A DNA stretch of 6,227 nucleotides from Hyphomonas sp. (GCA_029287305.1 JARFRJ010000398.1:1-6227); one strand, 5' to 3'. Counted from the first letter of the stretch, positions 1 to 6,227 are shown. The notes: generated by a model not told the origin, from the letters alone. Numbers and translations: made by a program.

Positions 1-588
1 CTTGTCGACAATGCCAAATTCTACCGCTTCTTCAGCATTCATGAAGGTGTCACGGTCTAGCTTTTTCTCAATGGTCTCAAAATCCTGTCCGGTGTGTTTG
101 ACATAGATTTGATTCAGTCTGCGCTTTAAATCAATAATTTCTTCCGCATGGCGCTCAATATCTGTCGCCACACCGCTATAGCCACCAGAGGGCTGGTGCA
201 CCATGATGCGCGAATTGGGCAAGGCTGTGCGCATGCCTTTTTCTCCCGCGCACAACAGAAGAGAGCCCATGCTGGCGGCCTGTCCAATACAAACAGTCGC
301 CACCGGACAGCGCAAATATTGCATCGTGTCATAAATCGCCAGACCTGAAGAGACATACCCGCCAGGAGAATTAATATACATGGAAATTTCTTTTTTTGAA
401 TTCTCTGATTCTAGATATAGAAGCTGGGCTGTGATCAGTGAGGCTAGGCCATCATCTACCCCGCCTGTTACAAAAATGATACGCTCTTTCAAAAGCCGTG
501 AAAAAATATCAAAAGCACGCTCACCACGGCTGGTTTGTTCCACCACCATCGGGACAAGATTTAAAGCGGTTTTCTGGGAATATGTCAT
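1..588 (-). CDS. clpP: ATP-dependent Clp protease proteolytic subunit ClpP (C-terminus cut by window edge)
   Basis: This is the serine peptidase subunit that forms the tetradecameric barrel of the cytoplasmic Clp protease. It degrades unfolded, SsrA-tagged and regulatory proteins delivered by ClpX or ClpA. The 196 visible residues cover nearly the whole protein; the family is usually about 195-215 aa. The catalytic triad is complete: Ser106 in [11 protein letters not shown], His131 in [11 protein letters not shown] and Asp180 in LDRDTFM. The spacings of 25 and 49 residues match the E. coli triad. The oxyanion-side motif INSPGG is at residues 72-77. The start at 588 is the first ATG after two in-frame TGA codons just upstream. 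Only a weak GGA lies about 13 bases before it, so the ribosome site is poor. The N-terminus ([20 protein letters not shown]) is typical of alphaproteobacterial ClpP. The gene is divergent from the sulfotransferase gene. In many relatives clpX follows clpP, which would place it beyond the left edge here; that is not visible. Identification is secure. Confidence 0.98.
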   Translation of the reverse strand, partial: MTYSQKTALNLVPMVVEQTSRGERAFDIFSRLLKERIIFVTGGVDDGLASLITAQLLYLESENSKKEISMYINSPGGYVSSGLAIYDTMQYLRCPVATVCIGQAASMGSLLLCAGEKGMRTALPNSRIMVHQPSGGYSGVATDIERHAEEIIDLKRRLNQIYVKHTGQDFETIEKKLDRDTFMNAEEAVEFGIVDK

Positions 589-615
589 AGGGGGTCATCA
601 TCCAATATTATTTAA

Positions 616-634
616 GGTTCACATATGGCGAACC
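616..634. repeat. Inverted repeat over the putative clpP -10 region
   Basis: GGTTC (616-620) and GAACC (630-634) are perfect inverted arms around a 9-base centre that contains CATATG. The repeat lies 28-46 bases upstream of the clpP start and overlaps the predicted -10 box. It could be an operator for a dimeric regulator or a small hairpin at the start of the clpP mRNA. Arms of 5 bp can occur by chance, so confidence is low. Confidence 0.3.
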
Positions 635-650
635 CTGTCTGATTTGTCTA
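622..650 (-). promoter_or_regulatory. Candidate sigma-70-type promoter of clpP
   Basis: Read on the minus strand, TAGACA (645-650) matches five of six positions of the TTGACA -35 box. After a 17-base spacer comes CATATG (622-627), a weak -10 box matching three of six positions of TATAAT. Transcription would start near 615 and give a leader of about 27 bases before the clpP ATG at 588. Spacing and position are right, but the -10 is poor. I looked for a heat-shock-type promoter, as clpP genes often have one. A TTTGAA and a CGCCATAT are present, but 24 bases apart, which is too far. This is a prediction by eye only. Confidence 0.35.
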
Positions 651-742
651 GGTCTTCAAAAAACGCCTTGCTTTTGTCGGCGAGATTGTGAATTTAGAGA
701 AACCTTGGACACGCTTCCCCAATCGCAAAGATCTGATGACTT

Positions 743-1771
743 ATGACTGAATTTGCGCCTGTTTTTATTGTCGGGACAGGTCGATGCGGATCGACCCTGA
801 TGTCCAATCTGATCAATCAGCACCGGGATATATTGAGCCTGTCTGAGGTGTTTGTCTCCTTTGCCAATGCCGGATTTGTCCATAAGCAGCTTGATGGCGA
901 AAAATTCTGGCGACTTCTGACCGACGCGTCTCCGGTTTTGCGCAAAACCATTAATCCAGACAATAGTCCGGTTGAGTTCACCTATGAATTTACCCCAGAC
1001 AGTCCCTGGACCATGCAAACACTGCCAGCCTGCCTTTATATGACACTGCCGCATTTCAGTGATGATCCGGATGGCCTCTATCGGGAAATGGAGCCCCTTA
1101 TCAAGGCCAGAGCGCGCGCCGCGCTTGGGGATCACTATCGGTTCTGGTTTGACTGGCTGACGGCCAGAGAAGGAAAAAAACTGTGGATAGAACGCTCCGG
1201 CAATTCCCTGACCATGGTCAAGCCTCTCTTGCGGACCTTTCCTAATGCGAAATTTGTCCATATCCACCGTGATGGGCGCGAAACGGCGCTCTCCATGGCG
1301 AATTTTCTGCCCTTACGCTTCTTCATGAAGATATGGGCGCGTCTGCGCTGGCTGGGCGTGGATTTGCTGAAACCCCCTTTTCGTTACTCAGACAGTCGCT
1401 TGATCCATTTTTTCTCACAATTGACCGCTGAGCAGATACCCGTGGAGCGCCTGATCGCCAGCCCGCCGGATGTAGCCGAAGCTGGCCGCTTCTGGTCGGC
1501 TATGATCGCTCAAGGGTTAAAAGACCTAGAGGCCGTTCAGCGTGATCATTTGCATATTATAAATTACAGAGACCTTGTGATAAAACCAAGAGAAACGCTT
1601 GAAAAATTTATTGAATTTTCTGCGCCGGGGTTAGATCATCAGCCTTGGCTGGATCGCGTCTCATCCATCCCAAAAGACAGTCCCCCCAAATGGCTTACCT
1701 TGTCCAAGGCCGATCAAGTTCGGTTGGAAACGGCCTGCAAGCCGGGGATGCAGCTCCTAGGGTATGTATAA
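743..1771 (+). CDS. PAPS-dependent sulfotransferase family protein (Sulfotransfer_3-like)
   Basis: The 342-aa product belongs to the family that transfers a sulfonate group from PAPS to a hydroxyl or amino group of an acceptor. The 5'-phosphosulfate loop is near the N-terminus at about residues 9-20 (IVGTGRCGSTLM). The 3'-phosphate motif is at about residues 170-185 (KFVHIHRDGRETALSM). Arg176 and Ser184 are eight apart, as in classical cytosolic sulfotransferases. The C-terminal part holds the usual INYRDLVIKPRETLEKFI segment (about residues 273-290) and ends in LLGYV. There is no signal peptide or membrane segment, so a cytoplasmic enzyme is expected. ATG at 743 is the first possible start because an in-frame TGA occupies 737-739. 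No convincing Shine-Dalgarno sequence precedes it. The acceptor cannot be read from the sequence: bacterial members act on lipids, glycans, peptides and small molecules. The next gene encodes a steroid 5-alpha-reductase homologue, so a sterol-like or isoprenoid acceptor is a reasonable guess, no more. The family call is firm. Confidence 0.93.
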   Translation: MTEFAPVFIVGTGRCGSTLMSNLINQHRDILSLSEVFVSFANAGFVHKQLDGEKFWRLLTDASPVLRKTINPDNSPVEFTYEFTPDSPWTMQTLPACLYMTLPHFSDDPDGLYREMEPLIKARARAALGDHYRFWFDWLTAREGKKLWIERSGNSLTMVKPLLRTFPNAKFVHIHRDGRETALSMANFLPLRFFMKIWARLRWLGVDLLKPPFRYSDSRLIHFFSQLTAEQIPVERLIASPPDVAEAGRFWSAMIAQGLKDLEAVQRDHLHIINYRDLVIKPRETLEKFIEFSAPGLDHQPWLDRVSSIPKDSPPKWLTLSKADQVRLETACKPGMQLLGYV

Positions 1772-1855
1772 GCTTTTGGAAGACAGCCATAAAATGAGGG
1801 CCGCGCTGTAATATGTCAAAACACGTAAAAGCCCATAGACAAGCGGCCTGATATT

Positions 1856-1924
1856 ATGTTCAGAAAAACACACCCGCGCATTAGCGCATATCTCATCATG
1901 CAGTCGAGCTCATCTGCGCTTTAA
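1856..1924 (+). other. Possible 22-codon leader ORF ahead of the 5-alpha-reductase gene
   Basis: Within the 164-bp spacer between the sulfotransferase and reductase genes, an ATG at 1856 opens a 22-codon frame. It ends with TAA at 1922-1924, which overlaps the AAGGA ribosome site of the next gene (1923-1927). That geometry would suit translational coupling. The peptide (starting MFRKTHPRIS, with a run of four serines near the end) resembles nothing I know. No good ribosome site precedes it. The spacer also holds a weak GCGC-ATTA-GCGC hairpin (1876-1887) but no clear terminator. The ORF may well be chance. Confidence 0.15.
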
Positions 1925-1927
1925 GGA
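1923..1927 (+). promoter_or_regulatory. Shine-Dalgarno site of the 5-alpha-reductase gene
   Basis: AAGGA lies 8 bases before the ATG at 1936, which is ideal spacing. It supports that ATG as the true start and suggests good translation independent of the upstream sulfotransferase gene, whose own start lacks such a site. Confidence 0.8.
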
Positions 1928-1935
1928 TATTTTTC

Positions 1936-2688
1936 ATGCCTGATTTGTCTTTCTATCATCTGACATGCCTTGGCCTGTTTATCGCCGGCATACTCGTCTT
2001 TATCAGCCTGTTTTTTGTTAAGGCACCTTATGGCCGCTATGAACGCACACATTGGGGGCCTGAGATTGATGAGCGCTTGGTCTGGATGGCGATGGAAGCG
2101 GTCTCTCCCCTCGCCTTTTTGATCTTTTTCTGGACCAGTGACACGCAAAATCTGACCGGGCTTATTCTGATGACACTATTTTGTGGTCATTATACCTATC
2201 GTGCTTTCATATATCCGTTCCGCATTCGGGGCGTAGGCAAGAAACCTGTGATTACCGGCCTAATGGCTATTTTATTCAACAGTTTCAATGGGTCTGTAAA
2301 TGGTTGGGCGGCGGCCAATGCGGAGCATTTAACGACAAACTGGCTTTCCAGCCCAGCTTTTTATATTGGCCTTGCAATTTTTCTCTTTGGATTATGGCTC
2401 AATCTCAATTCTGATCATATTCTGCGCACACTGCGCGGGCCTGGTGAGACAGGGTATAAAATCCCCCAAGGCGGCGGATTTCGCTTTGTGACCAGCCCAA
2501 ATTATCTTGGCGAAATTATCGAATGGACGGGGTTTGCCATCGCTGCCTCTACTTTTGGAGCCTTGAGTTTTGCTGTTTTCACCGCCGCCAATCTCGCCCC
2601 ACGCGCCTTTAGCCACCATAAATGGTATAAAAGTAAATTCAATAATTATCCGAAATCTCGTAAAGCTCTTATACCTTATGTGATGTGA
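1936..2688 (+). CDS. Steroid 5-alpha-reductase family membrane enzyme (DET2/SRD5A-like)
   Basis: The 250-aa integral membrane protein belongs to the 3-oxo-5-alpha-steroid 4-dehydrogenase family, which uses NADPH to reduce the delta-4 double bond of 3-oxo-steroids or related enones. Length matches human SRD5A1/2 and plant DET2 (about 250-262 aa). The N-terminal APYGRYERTHWGP (30-42) resembles DET2. Family landmarks follow: catalytic Glu54; HYTYR (85-89) with Tyr86 matching the catalytic Tyr91 of SRD5A2; and a cofactor set N156, D160, R167, N189 and E193. That set corresponds to N160, D164, R171, N193 and E197 of SRD5A2 at a constant offset of four. The end (RAFSHHKWYKSKF, then YPKSRKALIP) is the family signature. 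About six to seven hydrophobic segments are visible, among them 9-28, 48-66, 105-121, 140-157 and 194-221; the enzyme should sit in the inner membrane. The Gln that precedes the catalytic Glu in mammalian enzymes is Met53 here, as in DET2 as I remember it. The natural substrate is unknown. It could be an environmental steroid or a polyprenyl-type enone. A DUF1295 or isoprenylcysteine methyltransferase-like label is less fitting. Confidence 0.93.
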   Translation: MPDLSFYHLTCLGLFIAGILVFISLFFVKAPYGRYERTHWGPEIDERLVWMAMEAVSPLAFLIFFWTSDTQNLTGLILMTLFCGHYTYRAFIYPFRIRGVGKKPVITGLMAILFNSFNGSVNGWAAANAEHLTTNWLSSPAFYIGLAIFLFGLWLNLNSDHILRTLRGPGETGYKIPQGGGFRFVTSPNYLGEIIEWTGFAIAASTFGALSFAVFTAANLAPRAFSHHKWYKSKFNNYPKSRKALIPYVM

Positions 2689-2712
2689 CCCCGGGATGTG
2701 TTTTATCACATA
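2677..2712. repeat. Inverted repeat spanning the stop codon of the 5-alpha-reductase gene
   Basis: TATGTGAT (2677-2684) and ATCACATA (2705-2712) form perfect 8-bp arms around a 20-base loop that includes the TGA stop at 2686-2688 and a CCCGGG. A competing smaller hairpin, ATGTG (2696-2700) with CACAT (2707-2711), shares the right arm. No T-run follows, so it is not a standard intrinsic terminator. It could stabilise the 3' end of the mRNA, act as a weak terminator, or be chance. Confidence 0.25.
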
Positions 2713-2757
2713 TTTGAAATGTCTAAAAAGATGCAGACTAATGGGTTTTAAAGATAG

Positions 2758-2770
2758 TTACGAATCGTAA
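2758..2770. promoter_or_regulatory. Perfect 13-base palindrome, possible operator
   Basis: TTACGA-A-TCGTAA is a perfect inverted repeat with 6-bp arms and a single central base, the form expected for a site bound by a dimeric repressor. It lies about 70 bases after the 5-alpha-reductase stop codon and 330 bases before the receptor start. No regulator gene is visible to pair it with. Confidence 0.3.
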
Positions 2771-2901
2771 TGCGAGACTTTTTGCTGCGCCGCAATAAAA
2801 TTTGAGACATAAAAGAGACACTTGGCAAATAAACATGCCGATAAAGCAAAAATAGTCACAGGAATTTACTTTAAAAAAGTGAGTTAGTACCCTGTATTAT
2901 A

Positions 2902-2916
2902 GTAATATAATATTAC
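2902..2916. promoter_or_regulatory. Perfect 15-base palindrome, possible operator near the receptor promoter
   Basis: GTAATAT-A-ATATTAC is a perfect inverted repeat with 7-bp arms. It lies directly after a TATTAT hexamer (2895-2900) that could be a -10 box, so a bound protein there could block initiation. It does not resemble the Fur box I know. In such AT-rich DNA, palindromes arise by chance more easily, which keeps confidence low. Confidence 0.3.
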
Positions 2917-3084
2917 GTCAAATTTTATTCAAAATATCTTCAAAATCTACGCAACAAACTGTCCTAAAAGTTTCACATACTGCATGTAGAAGGGCGGCAA
3001 AATAAGAACATTGCGAAAGCTTAATATAGATTTTCCGTAATTTTTACCCTCCCCTCCATAACTCAATTTCTCTATCCACAACCC

Positions 3085-3090
3085 AAAGGA
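3085..3090 (+). promoter_or_regulatory. Shine-Dalgarno site of the TonB-dependent receptor gene
   Basis: AAAGGA lies 8 bases before the ATG at 3099. This fixes the start, which then yields a textbook signal peptide. Confidence 0.85.
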
Positions 3091-3098
3091 CTGACTTG

Positions 3099-6000
3099 AT
3101 GACATTCAGAACTCATCTTTCTGCGGCAACGGCTTTAGCTGCGGCGTTGGCTATGACCCCGCCTGCGTTTGCCCAGCAAACCACCTCTGACATTCGCGGA
3201 CAGGTCGTTGATGAAGTAGGCAATCCGCTTGCCAATGCTTCCGTGACGATTATTGACAGCCGGACAAATCAGGCGCGCACCGCAACAACCAATGAAAATG
3301 GCCTGTTTTCGGCACGCAACTTGACCGTTGGCGGTCCGTACACGGTCTCTGTCAGCGCGCAAGACCGGCAAACACAAGCGACAGAGAACATCACGCTGTC
3401 TGTGAGTGGTGATATCAATCTCAGCTTCCAATTGGCCGCTGCCTCAGCCGATGCGCGCACATTGGAGACAGTCGTCGTCACCGGGACACGCAGCTCACAA
3501 TTACAGCCGCTCGCCATTGGGCCCGGAACTAGCTTCGGTCTCGATCAATTGACCACCCTGCCCTCCATCAATCGTGATCTGCGTGACACGATCAGTCTTG
3601 ATCCACGTGTTGTGATTGATGAAACCAATGATGACAATATTTCCTGTCTCGGCGGCAATAATCGCGGCAATGCTTTCACCGTGGATGGTGTGCGCCAGAA
3701 TGACAGTTTTGGTTTGAACGCCTCCGGTTTCCCAAGCCGGAATGCCTCGCCAATCCCGTTTGACTCAATCCAGGAAGTTTCGGTTGAATTTGCGCCTTTC
3801 GATGTTGAATACGGCCAATTTACCGGCTGTGCGATCAATGTGGTGACCCTTTCCGGGACGAATGAATATCAAGGCTCCGGCTTTTTTGTCTATTCCAGTG
3901 ACAGTTTTGTCGGCGACAGCCTAGATGGACGTGATCTGGGACCACAGGATTTTGACAACCTCAATTGGGGCGCGCAACTTTCCGGCCCGATCATCAAAGA
4001 CAAGCTATTTTTCGCCATTACATATGAAGAATTTCAGGATACAAATTTTGTTAATGGCGGCCCGGATGAGCTTGGTTTCCTCAATGATATCGATTCCAGC
4101 CTTGCAGATGTTGAAGCGGTACAAAATATTGTTGAAAGCGCCTATGGCTTGCCAACGGGCGGTATTCCAACCACCGTGAATGAAGACAATCGCCGTATTC
4201 TGGCTCGTCTGGACTGGATCATCAATAATGATCACCGGGCAGAATTTACCTATTCCTATCTCGACGAAGCCTTTGTCGAGCCTGACCTTGGCGGATTTCA
4301 GGATGTGGATTTCAGTTTTCTGAATTCCTTTGAAATCTCCGGAACACGCGCTGACAGTTATTCCCTTCGTCTCTTCTCAAATTGGACGAATAATTTCTCT
4401 ACAGAAGTCAGAGTGTCCCGCAATGACATCACCGACCGGCAAAATCCGGTCGGCGGCGGGGAAGCTCAGGATGCGAGCCCTATTCCACGCTTGGTCGTGA
4501 ATACAGGCGGCGATGATGGCATATTAGCCGCAGGGCCTGGAACATTCCGTTCAGCCAATGATTTGCAGCAAACCATTGATCAATTTAAGATCAAAGGGGA
4601 ATATCTGGTCGGGGATCACACCTTTACCGCTGGATATGAACTGGATCGCCTAGATGTATTTAACCTGTTTGTGGTAGAAGCAACGGGCGCAATTCAATTT
4701 GACAGTATCGCGGATTTTGCCGCCGGTCAGGCCAGTACGATCACAGGCAATGGGTCATTCTCAGGCGACATCAATGATGCCGGCGCTGAATTCAGCCGTA
4801 ATATTCATTCGCTCTATGTTCAGGATGAGTGGCAGGTGACAACTGATTTCACCCTGCTTTTGGGTCTTAGATATGATTTCTATCAATCTGGGGACACACC
4901 GCCTTTGAGCCAGGCTTTTGCCGATCGCTATGGGTTTGACAATACGACAGGTTTTGACGGGCTCAGCGCTCTGATGCCGCGCATTGGCTTTACCTATGAA
5001 GTTCCGCAAAATGCCTTTATGGGCTCCACTACAATTCAGGGCGGGGTCGGTATCTTTGCTGGCGCAGACCCATCCGTCTTCTTCTCCAATGCTTTCAGTA
5101 ATTTTGGTGGCGGTATTGGATTTGGGGGGAGTTTCGCGGGAGATTGCACCTCTGATGCCCTCACTGTCACACCCGGAAGTCTAACAATTCCACAATGCAT
5201 AATCGATCAACAGCAGTCACAAGCCGCCTTGGGCCAAGGACGGACAGATGCGATTGATCCAAATCTGGAACTGACAACCGCTGCACGCTATAATATTGGG
5301 GTGTCCCATATTACAGACTTCAACGGCGCCGCGGGCGGCTTTTTTGATGACTGGTCTGTCGGGGTTGATTATATCCATACAGAAGTTGAGAACGCGCTCG
5401 ACTTTGTCGATATCACGCTCACACCAATCGGTGTGGTTACGGATGGACGTCCTATATTCAATGCCATAGACCCCTTGCTGGAGGGATGTGATGCGGTCTT
5501 TTTATCTGCCCGTGCCGGGTTCAGTGGCCCTGCCGGACAACTTGCTGAAGGCGGCACCTGTGGTGCAGGTACTGATGACCAAGATATCCTCCTAACCAAT
5601 GTCGCAGGCCCTGGCGGCAATTCTGATGTTGTCTCTATACAGCTTTCCAAACGCTGGGATTATAGTAATGGTCTTGGCGATGGGGCGTTCTCTCTGAATG
5701 CGGGTTATGCCTTTACCGATGTGACAGATGTCAATCCTTTGACAAGTTCGACAGCAAATTCAAACTTTGAGCAAGTCGCAACGGCGAATATCAATAATTC
5801 ACGGGTCGCCCCCGCCAATAGTTTCAGCAAAAATACGCTGGTCATGGCTGCGCGTTGGGAGCAGGAATTTATCACCGATCTGACATCTGCGATTAGTGTG
5901 CGGTATCGCGGACGATCCGGTAATAATTTCAGCTATGTCTTTGACAGTGGGGGCAATGATTTCGGCGACTCAGACAATGAAGACCGTAATTTGCTGTATA

Positions 6001-6227
6001 TCCCCACCCTTGGGGACCCGACTGTTGAGTTTGCGAGCGCTGCCGATGAAGCGGGTTTTAATGCTTTCATTGCGCAGGCAGGCTTAGAAAATCTGCGTGG
6101 GTCGATGATTGGCCGTAACACACAAAGTGATCCTTTCTTCCATGATCTGGATATTCGCTTTGAGCAGGAAATTCCGACCTTCTTAAACGATTATCTCCCT
6201 GAAGCACGCGGCCTTGTTTATGTGGAC
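3099..6227 (+). CDS. Oar-like TonB-dependent outer-membrane receptor (C-terminus beyond window)
   Basis: The 1043 visible residues form an outer-membrane beta-barrel receptor powered by TonB-ExbB-ExbD. Residues 1-25 are a signal peptide with a likely cut at AFA-QQ. Residues about 28-112 are a carboxypeptidase-regulatory-like beta-sandwich domain (DIRGQVVDEVGNPLANASV, with NENGLFSARNL). ETVVVTGTR at 123-131 resembles a TonB box. The plug follows at about 134-252 (NRDLRDTISLDPRVVIDE, then FTVDGVRQND at 193-202 and EYGQFTGCAINVVT at 237-250). From about residue 255 the sequence alternates aromatic-rich strands and loops, as a barrel does. This order, plus the size, resembles Myxococcus Oar and its relatives, which are about 1000-1100 aa. 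The frame is open to the window edge, where the segment FFHDLDIRFEQEIP resembles the late barrel of such proteins; perhaps 50-150 residues are missing. Six cysteines occur as three close pairs (183/244, 683/700, 797/821). No iron or vitamin B12 ligand signature is seen, so the substrate is unknown; peptides, glycans or lipophilic compounds are possible. The 410-bp upstream gap suggests its own promoter. Confidence 0.95.
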   Translation, partial: MTFRTHLSAATALAAALAMTPPAFAQQTTSDIRGQVVDEVGNPLANASVTIIDSRTNQARTATTNENGLFSARNLTVGGPYTVSVSAQDRQTQATENITLSVSGDINLSFQLAAASADARTLETVVVTGTRSSQLQPLAIGPGTSFGLDQLTTLPSINRDLRDTISLDPRVVIDETNDDNISCLGGNNRGNAFTVDGVRQNDSFGLNASGFPSRNASPIPFDSIQEVSVEFAPFDVEYGQFTGCAINVVTLSGTNEYQGSGFFVYSSDSFVGDSLDGRDLGPQDFDNLNWGAQLSGPIIKDKLFFAITYEEFQDTNFVNGGPDELGFLNDIDSSLADVEAVQNIVESAYGLPTGGIPTTVNEDNRRILARLDWIINNDHRAEFTYSYLDEAFVEPDLGGFQDVDFSFLNSFEISGTRADSYSLRLFSNWTNNFSTEVRVSRNDITDRQNPVGGGEAQDASPIPRLVVNTGGDDGILAAGPGTFRSANDLQQTIDQFKIKGEYLVGDHTFTAGYELDRLDVFNLFVVEATGAIQFDSIADFAAGQASTITGNGSFSGDINDAGAEFSRNIHSLYVQDEWQVTTDFTLLLGLRYDFYQSGDTPPLSQAFADRYGFDNTTGFDGLSALMPRIGFTYEVPQNAFMGSTTIQGGVGIFAGADPSVFFSNAFSNFGGGIGFGGSFAGDCTSDALTVTPGSLTIPQCIIDQQQSQAALGQGRTDAIDPNLELTTAARYNIGVSHITDFNGAAGGFFDDWSVGVDYIHTEVENALDFVDITLTPIGVVTDGRPIFNAIDPLLEGCDAVFLSARAGFSGPAGQLAEGGTCGAGTDDQDILLTNVAGPGGNSDVVSIQLSKRWDYSNGLGDGAFSLNAGYAFTDVTDVNPLTSSTANSNFEQVATANINNSRVAPANSFSKNTLVMAARWEQEFITDLTSAISVRYRGRSGNNFSYVFDSGGNDFGDSDNEDRNLLYIPTLGDPTVEFASAADEAGFNAFIAQAGLENLRGSMIGRNTQSDPFFHDLDIRFEQEIPTFLNDYLPEARGLVYVD

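Larger units (their letters stand above)
2689..3098. other. 410-bp AT-rich intergenic region upstream of the TonB-dependent receptor gene
   Basis: No open frame of credible length and no RNA gene is visible in this stretch. It is clearly richer in A and T than the flanking genes, most of all around 2860-2950. It holds two perfect short palindromes (2758-2770 and 2902-2916), three copies of GAGAC (2774, 2804, 2815), an imperfect TTGC-centred palindrome near 2782-2795, and a pyrimidine-rich tract at about 3046-3058. A TATTAT at 2895-2900 could be a -10 box, but no good -35 partner sits at the right distance. It presumably carries the promoter and control sites of the receptor gene, but none can be assigned firmly. 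Confidence 0.6.

Noticed and set aside
126..356. Open frames on both strands within the clpP region
   Set aside because: The true frame is the minus-strand clpP frame with the full catalytic triad; these are shadows of it.
380..691. 103-codon plus-strand frame running out of clpP
   Set aside because: It is antisense to the clpP 5' end and has no recognisable domain or ribosome site.
656..1267. 203-codon open frame on the minus strand
   Set aside because: It is antisense to the sulfotransferase gene, whose plus frame carries both PAPS motifs. The minus-strand product shows no recognisable domain.
1799..1848. GGCCGC (1799-1804) and GCGGCC (1843-1848) as a terminator stem after the sulfotransferase gene
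   Set aside because: The loop would be 38 bases and no T-run follows, so it does not fit an intrinsic terminator.
1936..2688. Isoprenylcysteine methyltransferase or DUF1295 protein as an alternative identity
   Set aside because: The specific SRD5A/DET2 residues (E54, Y86, N156, D160, R167, N189, E193) and the YPKSRKALIP ending fit the 5-alpha-reductase family better.
2392..2709. 105-codon minus-strand frame
   Set aside because: It is antisense to the conserved C-terminal signature of the 5-alpha-reductase homologue.
2774..2819. Three GAGAC copies as a direct-repeat array
   Set aside because: The units are only 5 bases, spaced unevenly (30 and 11), with unlike flanks. They look like chance and are not a CRISPR or iteron array.
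3135..3838. Three minus-strand frames within the receptor gene
   Set aside because: The plus frame is open for 1043 codons with signal peptide, plug and barrel; the minus frames have no features.
743..6227. A single operon of sulfotransferase, reductase and receptor
   Set aside because: Gaps of 164 and 410 bp, and palindromes in the second gap, make separate transcription at least as likely. No evidence in the sequence proves co-transcription.

Overview
The window looks like chromosomal DNA of a Gram-negative alphaproteobacterium, probably a marine or aquatic one. The evidence is a ClpP of alphaproteobacterial type (start [20 protein letters not shown]) and a very large outer-membrane TonB-dependent receptor. 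Base composition looks moderate, with strongly AT-rich intergenic DNA. A Hyphomonadaceae-like source is a guess from the gene content and cannot be proven here.

Layout: (1) 1-588, minus strand: 196 residues of the ATP-dependent protease subunit ClpP, with the C-terminus cut by the window edge. (2) 589-742: divergent intergenic region with a candidate clpP promoter overlapped by a small inverted repeat. (3) 743-1771, plus: a PAPS-dependent sulfotransferase of the Sulfotransfer_3 type with both cofactor-binding motifs. (4) 1772-1935: short spacer with a 22-codon leader-like ORF ending inside the next Shine-Dalgarno sequence. (5) 1936-2688, plus: a complete membrane steroid 5-alpha-reductase homologue, closest in motif detail to plant DET2. 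(6) 2689-3098: 410 bp of AT-rich non-coding DNA with two perfect short palindromes. (7) 3099-6227, plus: the first 1043 residues of an Oar-like TonB-dependent receptor with a carboxypeptidase-regulatory-like N-terminal domain; its C-terminus lies beyond the window.

How they may work together: clpP is housekeeping and is transcribed away from the rest. The three plus-strand genes are co-directional but separated by 164 and 410 bp, so one operon is not demonstrated. A sulfotransferase next to a steroid or isoprenoid enone reductase suggests modification of a steroid-like or polyprenyl lipid. The receptor could take up a large or lipophilic substrate. That link is inference from adjacency only. 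I see no mobile element, CRISPR array, tRNA or rRNA gene, or convincing intrinsic terminator.
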